From contig CAZUEX010000003.1 of NCBI GenBank assembly GCA_964619535.1, positions 62,001 through 126,000 of the forward strand: 64,000 nt of DNA. The letters run 5' to 3'. Shown piece by piece: positions 23,820-31,784 of this stretch. The notes beneath the pieces are model-generated. The model searched no databases, had not been told where the DNA came from, and was given only the letters and a program-made list of their open reading frames with translations. This stretch comes from Leptonema sp964619535 (lineage in GTDB: Bacteria > Spirochaetota > Leptospiria > Leptospirales > Leptonemataceae). The position numbers were made by a program, and so were the translations under genes. How positions within the stretch are numbered: the stretch's first letter is position 1; each line of letters opens with the position of its first letter.

Positions 23820-25237
23820 TGCGCTGGTTTTTTCGGAGCGAATCTGTAAGCTCGCGCGAGATGGCGATCCGGCACAGATGGCTTGCAGCGCTTTCGGTGG
23901 AATCTTCGATTCTGGAGGCCATCCATGCCCAGAATGTCCGGCGGATGTTTCGGCTGGCCATCATCATGGCCGTCGTTCATGCCCTGCACGTGGCGGTCTT
24001 TCTTGCAAAAGACGTTGAGGCCGATGAAACCGTGCTGCTGTGGCGAAACGGCATCATCTACAGCCATGCCATCACAGGGTGCCTGGTCATCCTCCATGCA
24101 GTGCTCTGTCGTCCCGGCCGCAACCCTTCCTCGCTGGAAGCCTCGCTGTATGCCACGACAGGCACAGCGATGTATCTCATTTTCGGAGCGGTGGTCGCCG
24201 CCATTGATCAGCTCGTAACACCGGCCCTCACTCCCTTTATGGTAGCGTCGATTGGCATCGGTGCAACGATTCTGCTGCCTCCGTATCGCAGTTTTCCGCT
24301 CTTTATTGGAGCGATTATCCTGGTCGGCGTGGCCGCTGGCTACACACAGTCATCCGCCGAGAAGTTGCTTTCACTGCGCGTCAATGCCCTGTCCATGGGG
24401 ATGATTGGAGCTGGAATCAACTGGGTCCTGTTTCTTGGAAAGGTCAGAGAACTGAAGCATCTCCGTACGATCGAAGACCAGCGAAAGGATCTGACCATTA
24501 AGAACCGAGCACTCGTTCGCGTGAATGAGACCCGCGATCGTTTTCTGGCCATCGTTGCACATGATCTGCGCGGTCCAATCGGAAGCCAGGCCGATGCCAT
24601 CGATGTACTGGCCGGTGAATACGATACAATGACCGATGCAGAGCGACTGGCCATGTTGCACTCTCTAAAACGCTCCATGCGTCGCAGTTACGAGCTCCTC
24701 GAAGAACTCCTCAAATGGACCCGTTCACGGACAGGTCATATTCCCTTTCGCCCCGAAGCCTTTCCTCTGCTGACACTGATCCAGGAAACCGTAGACCTGC
24801 TATCCGAGAATGCAAGACAGAAGAACATAGACGTTTGCGTCCAGGCCTCTGAATCTCCGGAGGTCTATGCCGACCGTTCCATGATCCATTCTGTTCTCGG
24901 AAACCTGATCGGCAACGCCATTAAGTTTACGCCCCGAGGCGGATCCGTGACCATAGACCTGCAAAGTGAAGGGCCCTTCTGTACCGTAAGCGTGGTGGAT
25001 TCAGGAATCGGCATACGTCCGGATCTACAAATGCGAATCTTTCAAGAAGGCGAACCCATGCGAACCACGGGAACGGAAGGGGAAAGCGGAACGGGGCTCG
25101 GGTTAGTCATCAGCAGGCAGTTTGTTGAACGCAATGGCGGACGGCTTGCCGTGGAAAGCAGACCTCATGCAGGCAGTCGCTTCTACTTTACGCTGCTTAC
25201 CGTTCCACATAGAAGTCACGGCGTTTCCAGTGATTGA
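23819..25237 (+). CDS. membrane sensor histidine kinase
   Basis: 472 residues. About residues 45-207 hold six hydrophobic segments without a large periplasmic loop, so the input is probably sensed in the membrane or by a partner. A short coiled linker precedes the H-box FLAIVAHDLRGPIG (phospho-acceptor H248). The ATPase domain has the N-box VLGNLIGNAIKF, D-box DSGIGI and G-box GTGLGLVISRQ. No response regulator is next to it. The start overlaps the stop of the secreted-protein gene, and the end overlaps the convergent gene ending at 25216. Confidence 0.9.
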   Translation: MRWFFRSESVSSREMAIRHRWLAALSVESSILEAIHAQNVRRMFRLAIIMAVVHALHVAVFLAKDVEADETVLLWRNGIIYSHAITGCLVILHAVLCRPGRNPSSLEASLYATTGTAMYLIFGAVVAAIDQLVTPALTPFMVASIGIGATILLPPYRSFPLFIGAIILVGVAAGYTQSSAEKLLSLRVNALSMGMIGAGINWVLFLGKVRELKHLRTIEDQRKDLTIKNRALVRVNETRDRFLAIVAHDLRGPIGSQADAIDVLAGEYDTMTDAERLAMLHSLKRSMRRSYELLEELLKWTRSRTGHIPFRPEAFPLLTLIQETVDLLSENARQKNIDVCVQASESPEVYADRSMIHSVLGNLIGNAIKFTPRGGSVTIDLQSEGPFCTVSVVDSGIGIRPDLQMRIFQEGEPMRTTGTEGESGTGLGLVISRQFVERNGGRLAVESRPHAGSRFYFTLLTVPHRSHGVSSD

Positions 25238-25734
25238 ACGATTGCTTCTCCCTTTCGATCCACCTTTACCACGATATGGCTCTTACCCTGACGCACGATG
25301 CGATCGAGCTCAGCTGCCTTTTCTTCGTTGATGTAATACCGCTCCAGACCGGCCGTAAAACGGCCCCGTTCACAACGACCCTTTAACACGGCCATGCAGT
25401 CTGCTGTGTCGATATCCTCGCAGTCGATCGGATGGCTGACCGGTGGCACCGCAAGCGTGTCGGTTAAACAAAGACATACTGACTCTCCCTGCGAACGGTT
25501 GACGGGCTTGATACGATTCGACCCCTGGCAGGCCATGGTTCCATAGTCGACACTGTAGACCAGATAATGTCCTGCGATGATGTCGCGCGGATCATAACCG
25601 TCGATGGGAAAGCGCAATTCAATGCCCTCTGCAGAGATACGAGCCTTCTGAAAAGCGACAGAGCCAAGAACAAGAATCGGTAAGAGAACAGCAGCGATCA
25701 GCAGAACCCGTCCCCTGATTGATGTCAGATCCAT
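25216..25734 (-). CDS. GDYXXLXY-family membrane-anchored protein
   Basis: 172 residues with one N-terminal transmembrane helix. The family motif appears as AGHYLVYSVDY just after DPRD. Such proteins (GDYXXLXY) are usually encoded next to a DUF2157 membrane protein, exactly as here: the DUF2157 gene's stop overlaps this start by ten bases. Four cysteines in the central part (CLCL, DCEDIDTADC) may form disulfides. Biochemical role unknown. Confidence 0.75.
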   Translation of the reverse strand: MDLTSIRGRVLLIAAVLLPILVLGSVAFQKARISAEGIELRFPIDGYDPRDIIAGHYLVYSVDYGTMACQGSNRIKPVNRSQGESVCLCLTDTLAVPPVSHPIDCEDIDTADCMAVLKGRCERGRFTAGLERYYINEEKAAELDRIVRQGKSHIVVKVDRKGEAIVQSLETP

Positions 25735-26813
25735 CGGCCCACTCCTCGCATAATCGGCTCACGAAAACGAATGTATAACCATACAGAAACGAGAATCAGA
25801 ATCCCCGACCCAATCAAACCAAGCCCGGTACTGGCGAGATCCCCAAGAATCTGGAAGTAGACGACCAGAAATCGAATCCCCACGCCAACAAGACAGAGCT
25901 CAAACAGACGACGGTGTTCTGTGGCCAGGGCAAAGAAGGAAAAGGCTAACCAGATGCCGGTAAAAAGAACGGCGGCCAGAAAATCGGAATCCAGTCGCAA
26001 AAAGTCTGGCGAGAGAAAAAGCGCATACATAAGAACGGCAACACTGAAAGCGATGGACTGCTTTTTTGTAAGTCCCGTCACAAATGACAGCACTATCGGC
26101 ACGGCCACAGAAACAAGAAGAGGCGTATACAGCGATGCACCGAAACCGTCCTCGCCTACCATCAGGCTGGCGGCCACGGTGCCCGCCGCATACAGTGCCC
26201 CTGCCCAGGGAAGGGCAGCCCGCCTGTGCAGATCAAAATGTCCGTGAAAGCGAGAGGCCAGCCCAATCGTTGCAAACAGTGCTGGCATCAGGGCAAAGTA
26301 GATCAACGCCTCCCTGTCGGAACCCAGCAGATAATCCGACATCATGGCAAGCAGGCCTGCATACCACAGATGGATAGAAAGACGTCGGCCGGCAATCACC
26401 ACAAGTGGAAGCGTAATTGCCAACCAGAGGAAAAGGGCCTCGTACAGTTCACCGTCTGTATGAAAGATCTGACTGATCAGACCGATGCTGCCAAGGATCA
26501 AACCAAGAAAAACGACAAGGGCAATCTGCGAAAGGGCCTGCCGCCCGGTAATGGCAGTAAAGACGATAGCAGCCCCGACCAGCAAAAGCAGAGTGAAGTC
26601 AGCGCCTAACTTCATCGCATCGGACAGGTCATCCCAGTTGTAGGCAATGAGGGAGACGATGCCAATGGCAATGGCCAGAGCACCAAGGCCGAGAAAGCCA
26701 TACAGGGCATACGAAGGCCGGCTGCTCTTTTCGTAGGCCAGTATCTTCTGGACCTGATCGTCTGTGATCAGACCCGCCTCCTGCCAGCGGCTCAGTCTTT
26801 CTGCCAGTTTCAT
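25725..26813 (-). CDS. DUF2157 polytopic membrane protein
   Basis: 362 residues. A short cytoplasmic N-terminal helix pair (LAERLSRWQEAGLITDDQVQKILAYE) is followed by about twelve hydrophobic helices, the layout of DUF2157 proteins. The pairing with a GDYXXLXY protein supports the assignment. No catalytic motif is visible; a role in envelope stress or a permease-like assembly would be guesswork. Confidence 0.75.
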   Translation of the reverse strand: MKLAERLSRWQEAGLITDDQVQKILAYEKSSRPSYALYGFLGLGALAIAIGIVSLIAYNWDDLSDAMKLGADFTLLLLVGAAIVFTAITGRQALSQIALVVFLGLILGSIGLISQIFHTDGELYEALFLWLAITLPLVVIAGRRLSIHLWYAGLLAMMSDYLLGSDREALIYFALMPALFATIGLASRFHGHFDLHRRAALPWAGALYAAGTVAASLMVGEDGFGASLYTPLLVSVAVPIVLSFVTGLTKKQSIAFSVAVLMYALFLSPDFLRLDSDFLAAVLFTGIWLAFSFFALATEHRRLFELCLVGVGIRFLVVYFQILGDLASTGLGLIGSGILILVSVWLYIRFREPIMRGVGRWI

Positions 26814-26859
26814 TCTCAGGCTTTATGGCACCCGCCCTGACTCTGTCAAGAGGAAGGTT

Positions 26860-27291
26860 TTACGGTTTGCGCGGTGGCGGCAGCACGGTGCAGCTTCCCT
26901 TGCTTACGACCTTGCCATCCTGATTCGTCCAGAGAATCTTCATTTCAAGGGCCTTAAGACGCTCTATCCTGGCCGTAACCTCGACTTTACAGGTAATCGT
27001 ATCGCCCGGATACACAGGCGCCCTGTACTTCTGTGTGACCTCAAGGGCCACCGTACCCAGTCCCGGCAGCTTCATGCCAAGAACCGGGGCAAGAAGCGAT
27101 CCGGCAAGGCCACCGTGGGCTATGCGGCGGCCAAAGCGCGTCGTCTTTGCATATTCTTCGTCGATATGCACGGGATTGAAATCCCCGCTGATGCCAGCAT
27201 AGAGATAGACATCCGTTTCTGTGATGGTCTTTGTAAAACTGGCTGTATCGCCGATGGCGATCTCTTCGTAGCTGCGGCCCTGTGTGTACAT
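26860..27291 (-). CDS. MaoC-family (R)-specific enoyl hydratase
   Basis: 143 residues from the ATG at 27291; a TTG at 27318 would add nine residues, and neither has a good ribosome site. The hotdog-fold hydratase motif is intact: YAGISGDFNPVHIDEEYAKTTRFGRRIAHGG, with the catalytic aspartate and histidine in GDFNPVH. At about 145 residues it is a single-hotdog MaoC protein, active as a dimer, and probably supplies (R)-3-hydroxyacyl-CoA or handles enoyl-CoA in lipid metabolism. Its 5' end faces the divergent gene at 27406. Confidence 0.85.
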   Translation of the reverse strand: MYTQGRSYEEIAIGDTASFTKTITETDVYLYAGISGDFNPVHIDEEYAKTTRFGRRIAHGGLAGSLLAPVLGMKLPGLGTVALEVTQKYRAPVYPGDTITCKVEVTARIERLKALEMKILWTNQDGKVVSKGSCTVLPPPRKP

Positions 27292-27405
27292 GCATGCACA
27301 TTGAACAAATTGACTCAAATGTCAATCTGGAAATGCGAGGGCACGGATGGGCGCCGTTTTGCATTTGACGTCCCTTTATGCTCAGGCAAGTTCCTTCCTA
27401 CCGCG

Positions 27406-27873
27406 ATGAACCTTACTTCCCCGAACACCTCATCGGTATTTCGCAGGCATCTGATTACGGGCCTGGCCCTGCTGATATTGCCCATGGTGCTTCTTGTGCA
27501 ATCGGGCCAGGTACCTCTGTCACGTGTACTGCTCTGGGCATCCAGCATCGGTGCTTACTGGCTGCTCTGGGCTGTCATTCTACTATCCAGTTCCTGGCTT
27601 GCCTTCTTCATGGCCGACCGCCTGATCTGGGCCAGCTGGTTGCGCCGTATCGATTTCGATCTCTATGCAGACGGACGGTTTCGCGATCTTTTTCGCAAGT
27701 GGGCTCTTTGCTGGCGCTGTCTTGGTTACTGGTATGGCGGCCTTGCCTCGTTTCTTCTGTGGGTCCTGCTGCTGCCTGTATGGTACGGTGCCGTTTACTT
27801 TGCGATGGCCGGCGCTTCACTGGGAGCGGCGATCACGGCCATTGTGGTTGCGGTCAATGCGAAGGAGGAATAG
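27406..27873 (+). CDS. small polytopic membrane protein, unknown function
   Basis: 155 residues from the ATG at 27406; an ATG at 27319 is also in frame. Four hydrophobic helices are visible, two before and two after a cytoplasmic stretch with many basic and aromatic residues (FMADRLIWASWLRRIDFDLYADGRFRDLF). The gene ends in TAG directly followed by a run of ten G. I do not recognise a family. Confidence 0.5.
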   Translation: MNLTSPNTSSVFRRHLITGLALLILPMVLLVQSGQVPLSRVLLWASSIGAYWLLWAVILLSSSWLAFFMADRLIWASWLRRIDFDLYADGRFRDLFRKWALCWRCLGYWYGGLASFLLWVLLLPVWYGAVYFAMAGASLGAAITAIVVAVNAKEE

Positions 27874-27882
27874 GGGGGGGGG
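27873..27882 (+). repeat. ten-G homopolymer right after a stop codon
   Basis: The TAG stop of the membrane-protein gene runs into ten consecutive G bases. Such a tract is unusual elsewhere in the window and marks the junction with the AT-richer FRG-gene segment. It could vary in length by slippage; as it lies after the stop it would not change the protein unless it extends the frame choice of a readthrough product. Confidence 0.7.
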
Positions 27883-28019
27883 CTAGCACAATCTATAAGC
27901 TGACCAATTGCAAAAGCCTGCCGGTAGCATGAATTTCACCGGTGTATTCATTTGAGCCTTTCAGCACTGCCTCAATTAGAGTCCGGTGCTTGATATAATT
28001 TTTGGAACGGCCAAGCCGC

Positions 28020-28991
28020 TTAGCGCTGGTTTTCAGGGAGCCACATTGGCATTGCCAAGGTCTGCATTAGGCCGGGAAAATCGGGAAAAAGCGTCTCACC
28101 CCTAACATTAAGTGCTTCCAACAAGTGCGTCAGGTGTCCTAGCTTAATGCCTCCAATATCAAGCACAATAGTGGCCTGCCTGTCTAATTCCTCTACAAAA
28201 GACTCAACAGTTGGCTCTTTCCGATCACCGTCTTCACTTGCAGTTCGGTCGTTCACCGGCGAGAAAAGTCCCTGCAAGTTAGTCAAGAACGATGACTTAG
28301 TATTAAGAGGCATTAGAAACGTACCCGCCTGCATCAGCATTCTTTGGTTGAACCGGGGAGCATCAACGGGAATCACCAAATCAGGGATCTCTGGACTCAG
28401 AGAAAATCGTTCACGCAAACTGGAATGAAGTAAGATATTGAGAATTTCATCCTTCTTCGGATCACGTATAAATTCTTCCGTTTTCCATTCCCCAGGAATA
28501 GAAATATCCTTAATACTCTGCAACCGAACATTACGCGATTCTTCACGTATTTCATCGATCCTGCGTTTCAGTTCTGTCTCAACCTTCTCGCCGGAAATGC
28601 ACCAGACAGTAGGTTTCTCAAGGCCATTGCGTTCCCATAATGCAAAATAAAGAGCCACAGGCAAGGATCGGGTAAAGTCCAAAAGTCTCGTCCTCGCCCC
28701 GTAATGTTGCATTAGCGACCAAACTTCTATGATACTATTCGTATCTACACTGACATCTCTGATATATTGATGCGCTATCTGAGCAAACTGGGCCAGCTTA
28801 ACACGTTCCTCTATATGATAGCCCTTAGTTGCCAAATCCCTGGGGCTATAAGTCCGCTCAATTGAAGTAGTAAGCGAATATCTCTGTTTAGCTATGCCTC
28901 GAAATATGTAACCGGCCCTGCTCCTGCTAACGGAGGCAATAAAATCTAACAGCTGTTCGATCGATTTTAACTCGTAAATCACTGTTTGCAT
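28020..28991 (-). CDS. FRG-domain protein
   Basis: 323 residues. The FRG domain spans about residues 8-125: YIFRGIAKQ (the F-R-G motif), SLTTSIERTY, then LMQHYGARTRLLDFTRSLPVALYFALW, the most conserved stretch of the family. The rest has no motif I know. FRG proteins are scattered in mobile regions and near toxin-antitoxin and phage-defence loci; their activity is unclear, though an ADP-ribosyl-type fold has been suggested. Codon use and base composition are more AT-rich than the flanking genes, and the gene is isolated, which fits recent acquisition. Confidence 0.75.
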   Translation of the reverse strand: MQTVIYELKSIEQLLDFIASVSRSRAGYIFRGIAKQRYSLTTSIERTYSPRDLATKGYHIEERVKLAQFAQIAHQYIRDVSVDTNSIIEVWSLMQHYGARTRLLDFTRSLPVALYFALWERNGLEKPTVWCISGEKVETELKRRIDEIREESRNVRLQSIKDISIPGEWKTEEFIRDPKKDEILNILLHSSLRERFSLSPEIPDLVIPVDAPRFNQRMLMQAGTFLMPLNTKSSFLTNLQGLFSPVNDRTASEDGDRKEPTVESFVEELDRQATIVLDIGGIKLGHLTHLLEALNVRGETLFPDFPGLMQTLAMPMWLPENQR

Positions 28992-29575
28992 TTGCCTACT
29001 CTTATCAACCAGACATTTGCTTCAAGCAAAGAGCTGGGGAAGAAAGGCAGATGCCAGCAAGAACACGCAGCCAATTCTATCTTTCGATATACACCACGAT
29101 ACAACAAAATTCCGCTACTCCTCCGCGCTCTCGTATTTCAAGCTAAAGCTACTCCAGTTATCTCCAGCTACGACATAAGCGATCGGCTTTTGCGATAGTC
29201 CCTTCCCTATCCCAACAGGATCCCATCTTGGGGTCATCGTCAAGGTTACCTGCATGGATCACCCGAATTTTTCCATTCTAATGTTCGTATTATCATTAGC
29301 ATAAGCTCGTATCAGCAACGCTTCCACCTTTAAAGTAAAACTCTCGCAGACCTTCTATTGTTTTCTTCTAAAGCTATTGTACACTATAGCTTCCATTCAC
29401 TCTCCATGATATATTTCTACGTGGTATCCACTCACAATTGATGTGGATGCACTCACATACTTAGTACCTTACAATAGCGTTCAATATAAGCAGACCCCGC
29501 GCTCATCTTTCGCTTTCTAGCAACTACAACCGTGGCCAACACTCAAAGTTCACCGATACTACGGGTCCCCTCCCC
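28992..29575. other. AT-rich 584-bp stretch without a recognisable gene
   Basis: No frame here gives a plausible protein, and no tRNA or known RNA fold was seen. Composition is more AT-rich than the core genes on either side. Near 29429-29451 ATCCAC and GTGGAT are arranged as an inverted repeat, and the nearby CACTCACA/CACTCACAT repeats look partly duplicated. It may be the remains of an inserted element together with the promoter of the FRG gene. Confidence 0.5.
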
Positions 29576-30976
29576 TCACTTGCCGACACAGAACACAGAG
29601 AAGATGCGGCCAAGCACATCCTCGGTCGTAATCTCTCCTGTGATGTCGGCTGCATGTTGCAGGGCTGTATCGATCTCAAGGGCACAGATCTCATCGGGTG
29701 CTCCCTGATCCCATAGATCGAGCAGCTTTTGCAGGGCCTCTTTCATGGCATGAAAGTGATGGCGATGTCGCTCTTCGAGTAAAAAGGGATCGAGGCCGCC
29801 TGGTTCTTCTTCGAGGTGTGATACTATGCGGCGATGCAGTTCATCGATGCCTTCGCCTGTTTTGCATGAGATGCGAAGTAATTCCAATCCCTGGCCTGGC
29901 CGCCTCAGCAGGTCAAAATAGGCATCGCTGCGGGCATTCTCGTGCAAAATATCGATCTTGTTCAGTACATGAATGATCTTTTTCGATTCGCCAGACTGTG
30001 AAAGCTCGTATTCCAGGGCTTCGTTAATCTCAAGTTTTTCGCGAGAGCCATCGATCAAATGCAGAATGAGCTGGCTGCGCTTCATCTCTTCGATGGATCG
30101 TCTTATGCCTTCTCTTTCAATGGTGTCTTCTGTTAACCTGAGGCCAGCCGTGTCGATAAAACGTACGCGAAACTCACCAAGCTCCACATCTTCACTGACG
30201 TAATCCCGGGTTGTACCATGTACATCAGACACGATCGAGCGGTCCCAGCCAAGCAGACGGTTCAGAAGCGAGGATTTACCGGCATTGGTAACGCCAATCA
30301 ATGCAATGCGAAAGCCATCACTTACCCTCTGTGCAGCTCCGCTTCGTTTAAGGATATCGTCGATCTGTCGAAGCAGATCATGTACGCGTTGCCTGCGCGC
30401 ATCTTTTGACTCAAATGTAAGATCCTCGTCTGAGAAATCCACCTCTGCTTCGGTTTCGGCCTTCAGATTGATCAAAGCTGAGCGAAAGCGATTGATCGAG
30501 CGTTTAAGCTCGCCACTGTATAACCTCTGCGCTCCCTGCAGCTCGTATTCTGATCGTGCATCAATAATACGCCTGACCGACTCTGCCGTGGTCAAATCCA
30601 TACGTCCATTTTGGAAGGCCCGTCGTGTAAATTCACCGGGCAGAGCCGGTCGTATTCCCATTTTCTCTGAAAGCAGGGTAAGCAGACGTCGCACGATCAA
30701 AGGAGATCCATGCAGATAGATCTCTGCACAGTCCTCGCCTGTATAGGAATGCGGACCGGGAAAAAACACTGCCATACCATCATCGATAAAGCTGTCATTA
30801 TCACGCACATCGACACGCACCATCATGCGCGGACGCTCAACGACAGAGCGATGCTGGGTTATACAAAAGCGTCGCAGGGCTTCCGCTGTGGCAGGACCGG
30901 AAATTCGCACCACGGCAATGGCTCCTCTTCCCGGAGCTGTTGATAGGGCCGCTATTGTGTCGTTGTTTGCTGTCAT
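29576..30976 (-). CDS. mnmE: tRNA modification GTPase MnmE
   Basis: 466 residues, the normal length. The N-terminal tetrahydrofolate-binding domain begins DTIAALSTAPGRGAIAVVRISGP. The G domain is inserted in the helical domain, with GVTNAGKSSLLNRLL (P-loop), GTTRDYVSE (G2), DTAG (G3) and LNKID (G4). The protein ends in CVGK, the catalytic cysteine motif. With MnmG it makes 5-carboxymethylaminomethyl-type uridine at the wobble position. It sits at its classical place by the origin, but after a terminator and so with its own promoter. Confidence 0.97.
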   Translation of the reverse strand: MTANNDTIAALSTAPGRGAIAVVRISGPATAEALRRFCITQHRSVVERPRMMVRVDVRDNDSFIDDGMAVFFPGPHSYTGEDCAEIYLHGSPLIVRRLLTLLSEKMGIRPALPGEFTRRAFQNGRMDLTTAESVRRIIDARSEYELQGAQRLYSGELKRSINRFRSALINLKAETEAEVDFSDEDLTFESKDARRQRVHDLLRQIDDILKRSGAAQRVSDGFRIALIGVTNAGKSSLLNRLLGWDRSIVSDVHGTTRDYVSEDVELGEFRVRFIDTAGLRLTEDTIEREGIRRSIEEMKRSQLILHLIDGSREKLEINEALEYELSQSGESKKIIHVLNKIDILHENARSDAYFDLLRRPGQGLELLRISCKTGEGIDELHRRIVSHLEEEPGGLDPFLLEERHRHHFHAMKEALQKLLDLWDQGAPDEICALEIDTALQHAADITGEITTEDVLGRIFSVFCVGK

Positions 30977-31005
30977 ATGAATATAATACCGGGCTGATCT
31001 CGGGA

Positions 31006-31036
31006 GAAAAAAAGAGGGGCTTTCGCCCCCCTCTTT
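31006..31036 (-). terminator. intrinsic terminator of the rpmH-rnpA-yidD-yidC-jag operon
   Basis: On the minus strand a hairpin with AGAGGGG-type and CCCCTCT-type arms around a GAAA loop, followed by a run of T. It begins immediately after the jag stop at 31037 and separates that operon from mnmE. Confidence 0.8.
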
Positions 31037-31756
31037 TCAGTCATCGATTCGGTTTCCGATGTTGTCATCGTCATCGTAATCCTGGCTTCGATGTCCGTTG
31101 CCACCGCGTCGTCTCCGATTTCCCGGATTATCATCGATACGCATAACGCGTACTCGCTTGTAGAGTCCGTTTCCTTCGGATTCCGTGGTGATGCGCTCAT
31201 CGCCTTCCAGTTCGAGGTGAATGATACGACGTTCGTAAGGATTCATTGCCTCGAGCAGGTAGGATTTGCCGTTCTTCATCACACGACCCGCAATATTGCG
31301 GGCTAACTTTTTCAGGTATTCTTTGCGACGCTCACGATAACGCGCTACGTCAACAAGAACCCTTTTCTTCTTCTTCAGTTCCTTGTTCAGGAGCAGATTC
31401 ACAAGAAACTGGATGGCATCCAGGGTGCGTCCCTGGCGGCCAATGAGAAAACCGGATTCTTCGGAATTCACGTGCACCACGTAATTCTCATCCGTTTCCT
31501 CAACGGTTTCGATCTCAGCCTCAACTCCAAGCCGGGCAATGACGGTTAACGTTACGCCACGAATCAAAGCTGAATCGCTGAGTTTCTTTTTGTCATTCTT
31601 CACCCTGACGGTGACGGGCTTACGAGATACAAGGCCAAGAAGAGAGGCACCTTCGGTAATAAAGGTGGCATCATCCTCTCCGACGCCAAGAACGTCCATG
31701 GCCTTCCTGATGGCATCACCTTTTGTTTTGCCATCGGTCTCATACACGAAATTCAT
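31037..31756 (-). CDS. jag: Jag/KhpB RNA-binding protein
   Basis: 239 residues with the three Jag parts in order: the N-terminal Jag domain (MNFVYETDGKTKGDAIRKA), a KH domain (GFLIGRQGRTLDAIQFLVN, with the GxxG-type loop) and an R3H domain (ARNIAGRVMKNGKSYLLEAMNPYERRIIHLEL, with R and H in the expected positions). A disordered Arg/Gly then Asp-rich tail follows. It is cotranscribed with yidC, as in many bacteria, and the protein is thought to bind RNA and to influence cell division and envelope growth. Confidence 0.92.
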   Translation of the reverse strand: MNFVYETDGKTKGDAIRKAMDVLGVGEDDATFITEGASLLGLVSRKPVTVRVKNDKKKLSDSALIRGVTLTVIARLGVEAEIETVEETDENYVVHVNSEESGFLIGRQGRTLDAIQFLVNLLLNKELKKKKRVLVDVARYRERRKEYLKKLARNIAGRVMKNGKSYLLEAMNPYERRIIHLELEGDERITTESEGNGLYKRVRVMRIDDNPGNRRRRGGNGHRSQDYDDDDNIGNRIDD

Positions 31757-31784
31757 AAATCACCTCTTATGTATCATTGCAGGA

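Noticed and set aside
26764..27405. Extension of the 27406 membrane protein to 369 residues
   Set aside because: The extra part runs antisense through the MaoC gene and its composition looks non-coding.
28992..29575. CRISPR array or tRNA in the gene-free spacer
   Set aside because: No regularly spaced direct repeats and no cloverleaf could be found on either strand.
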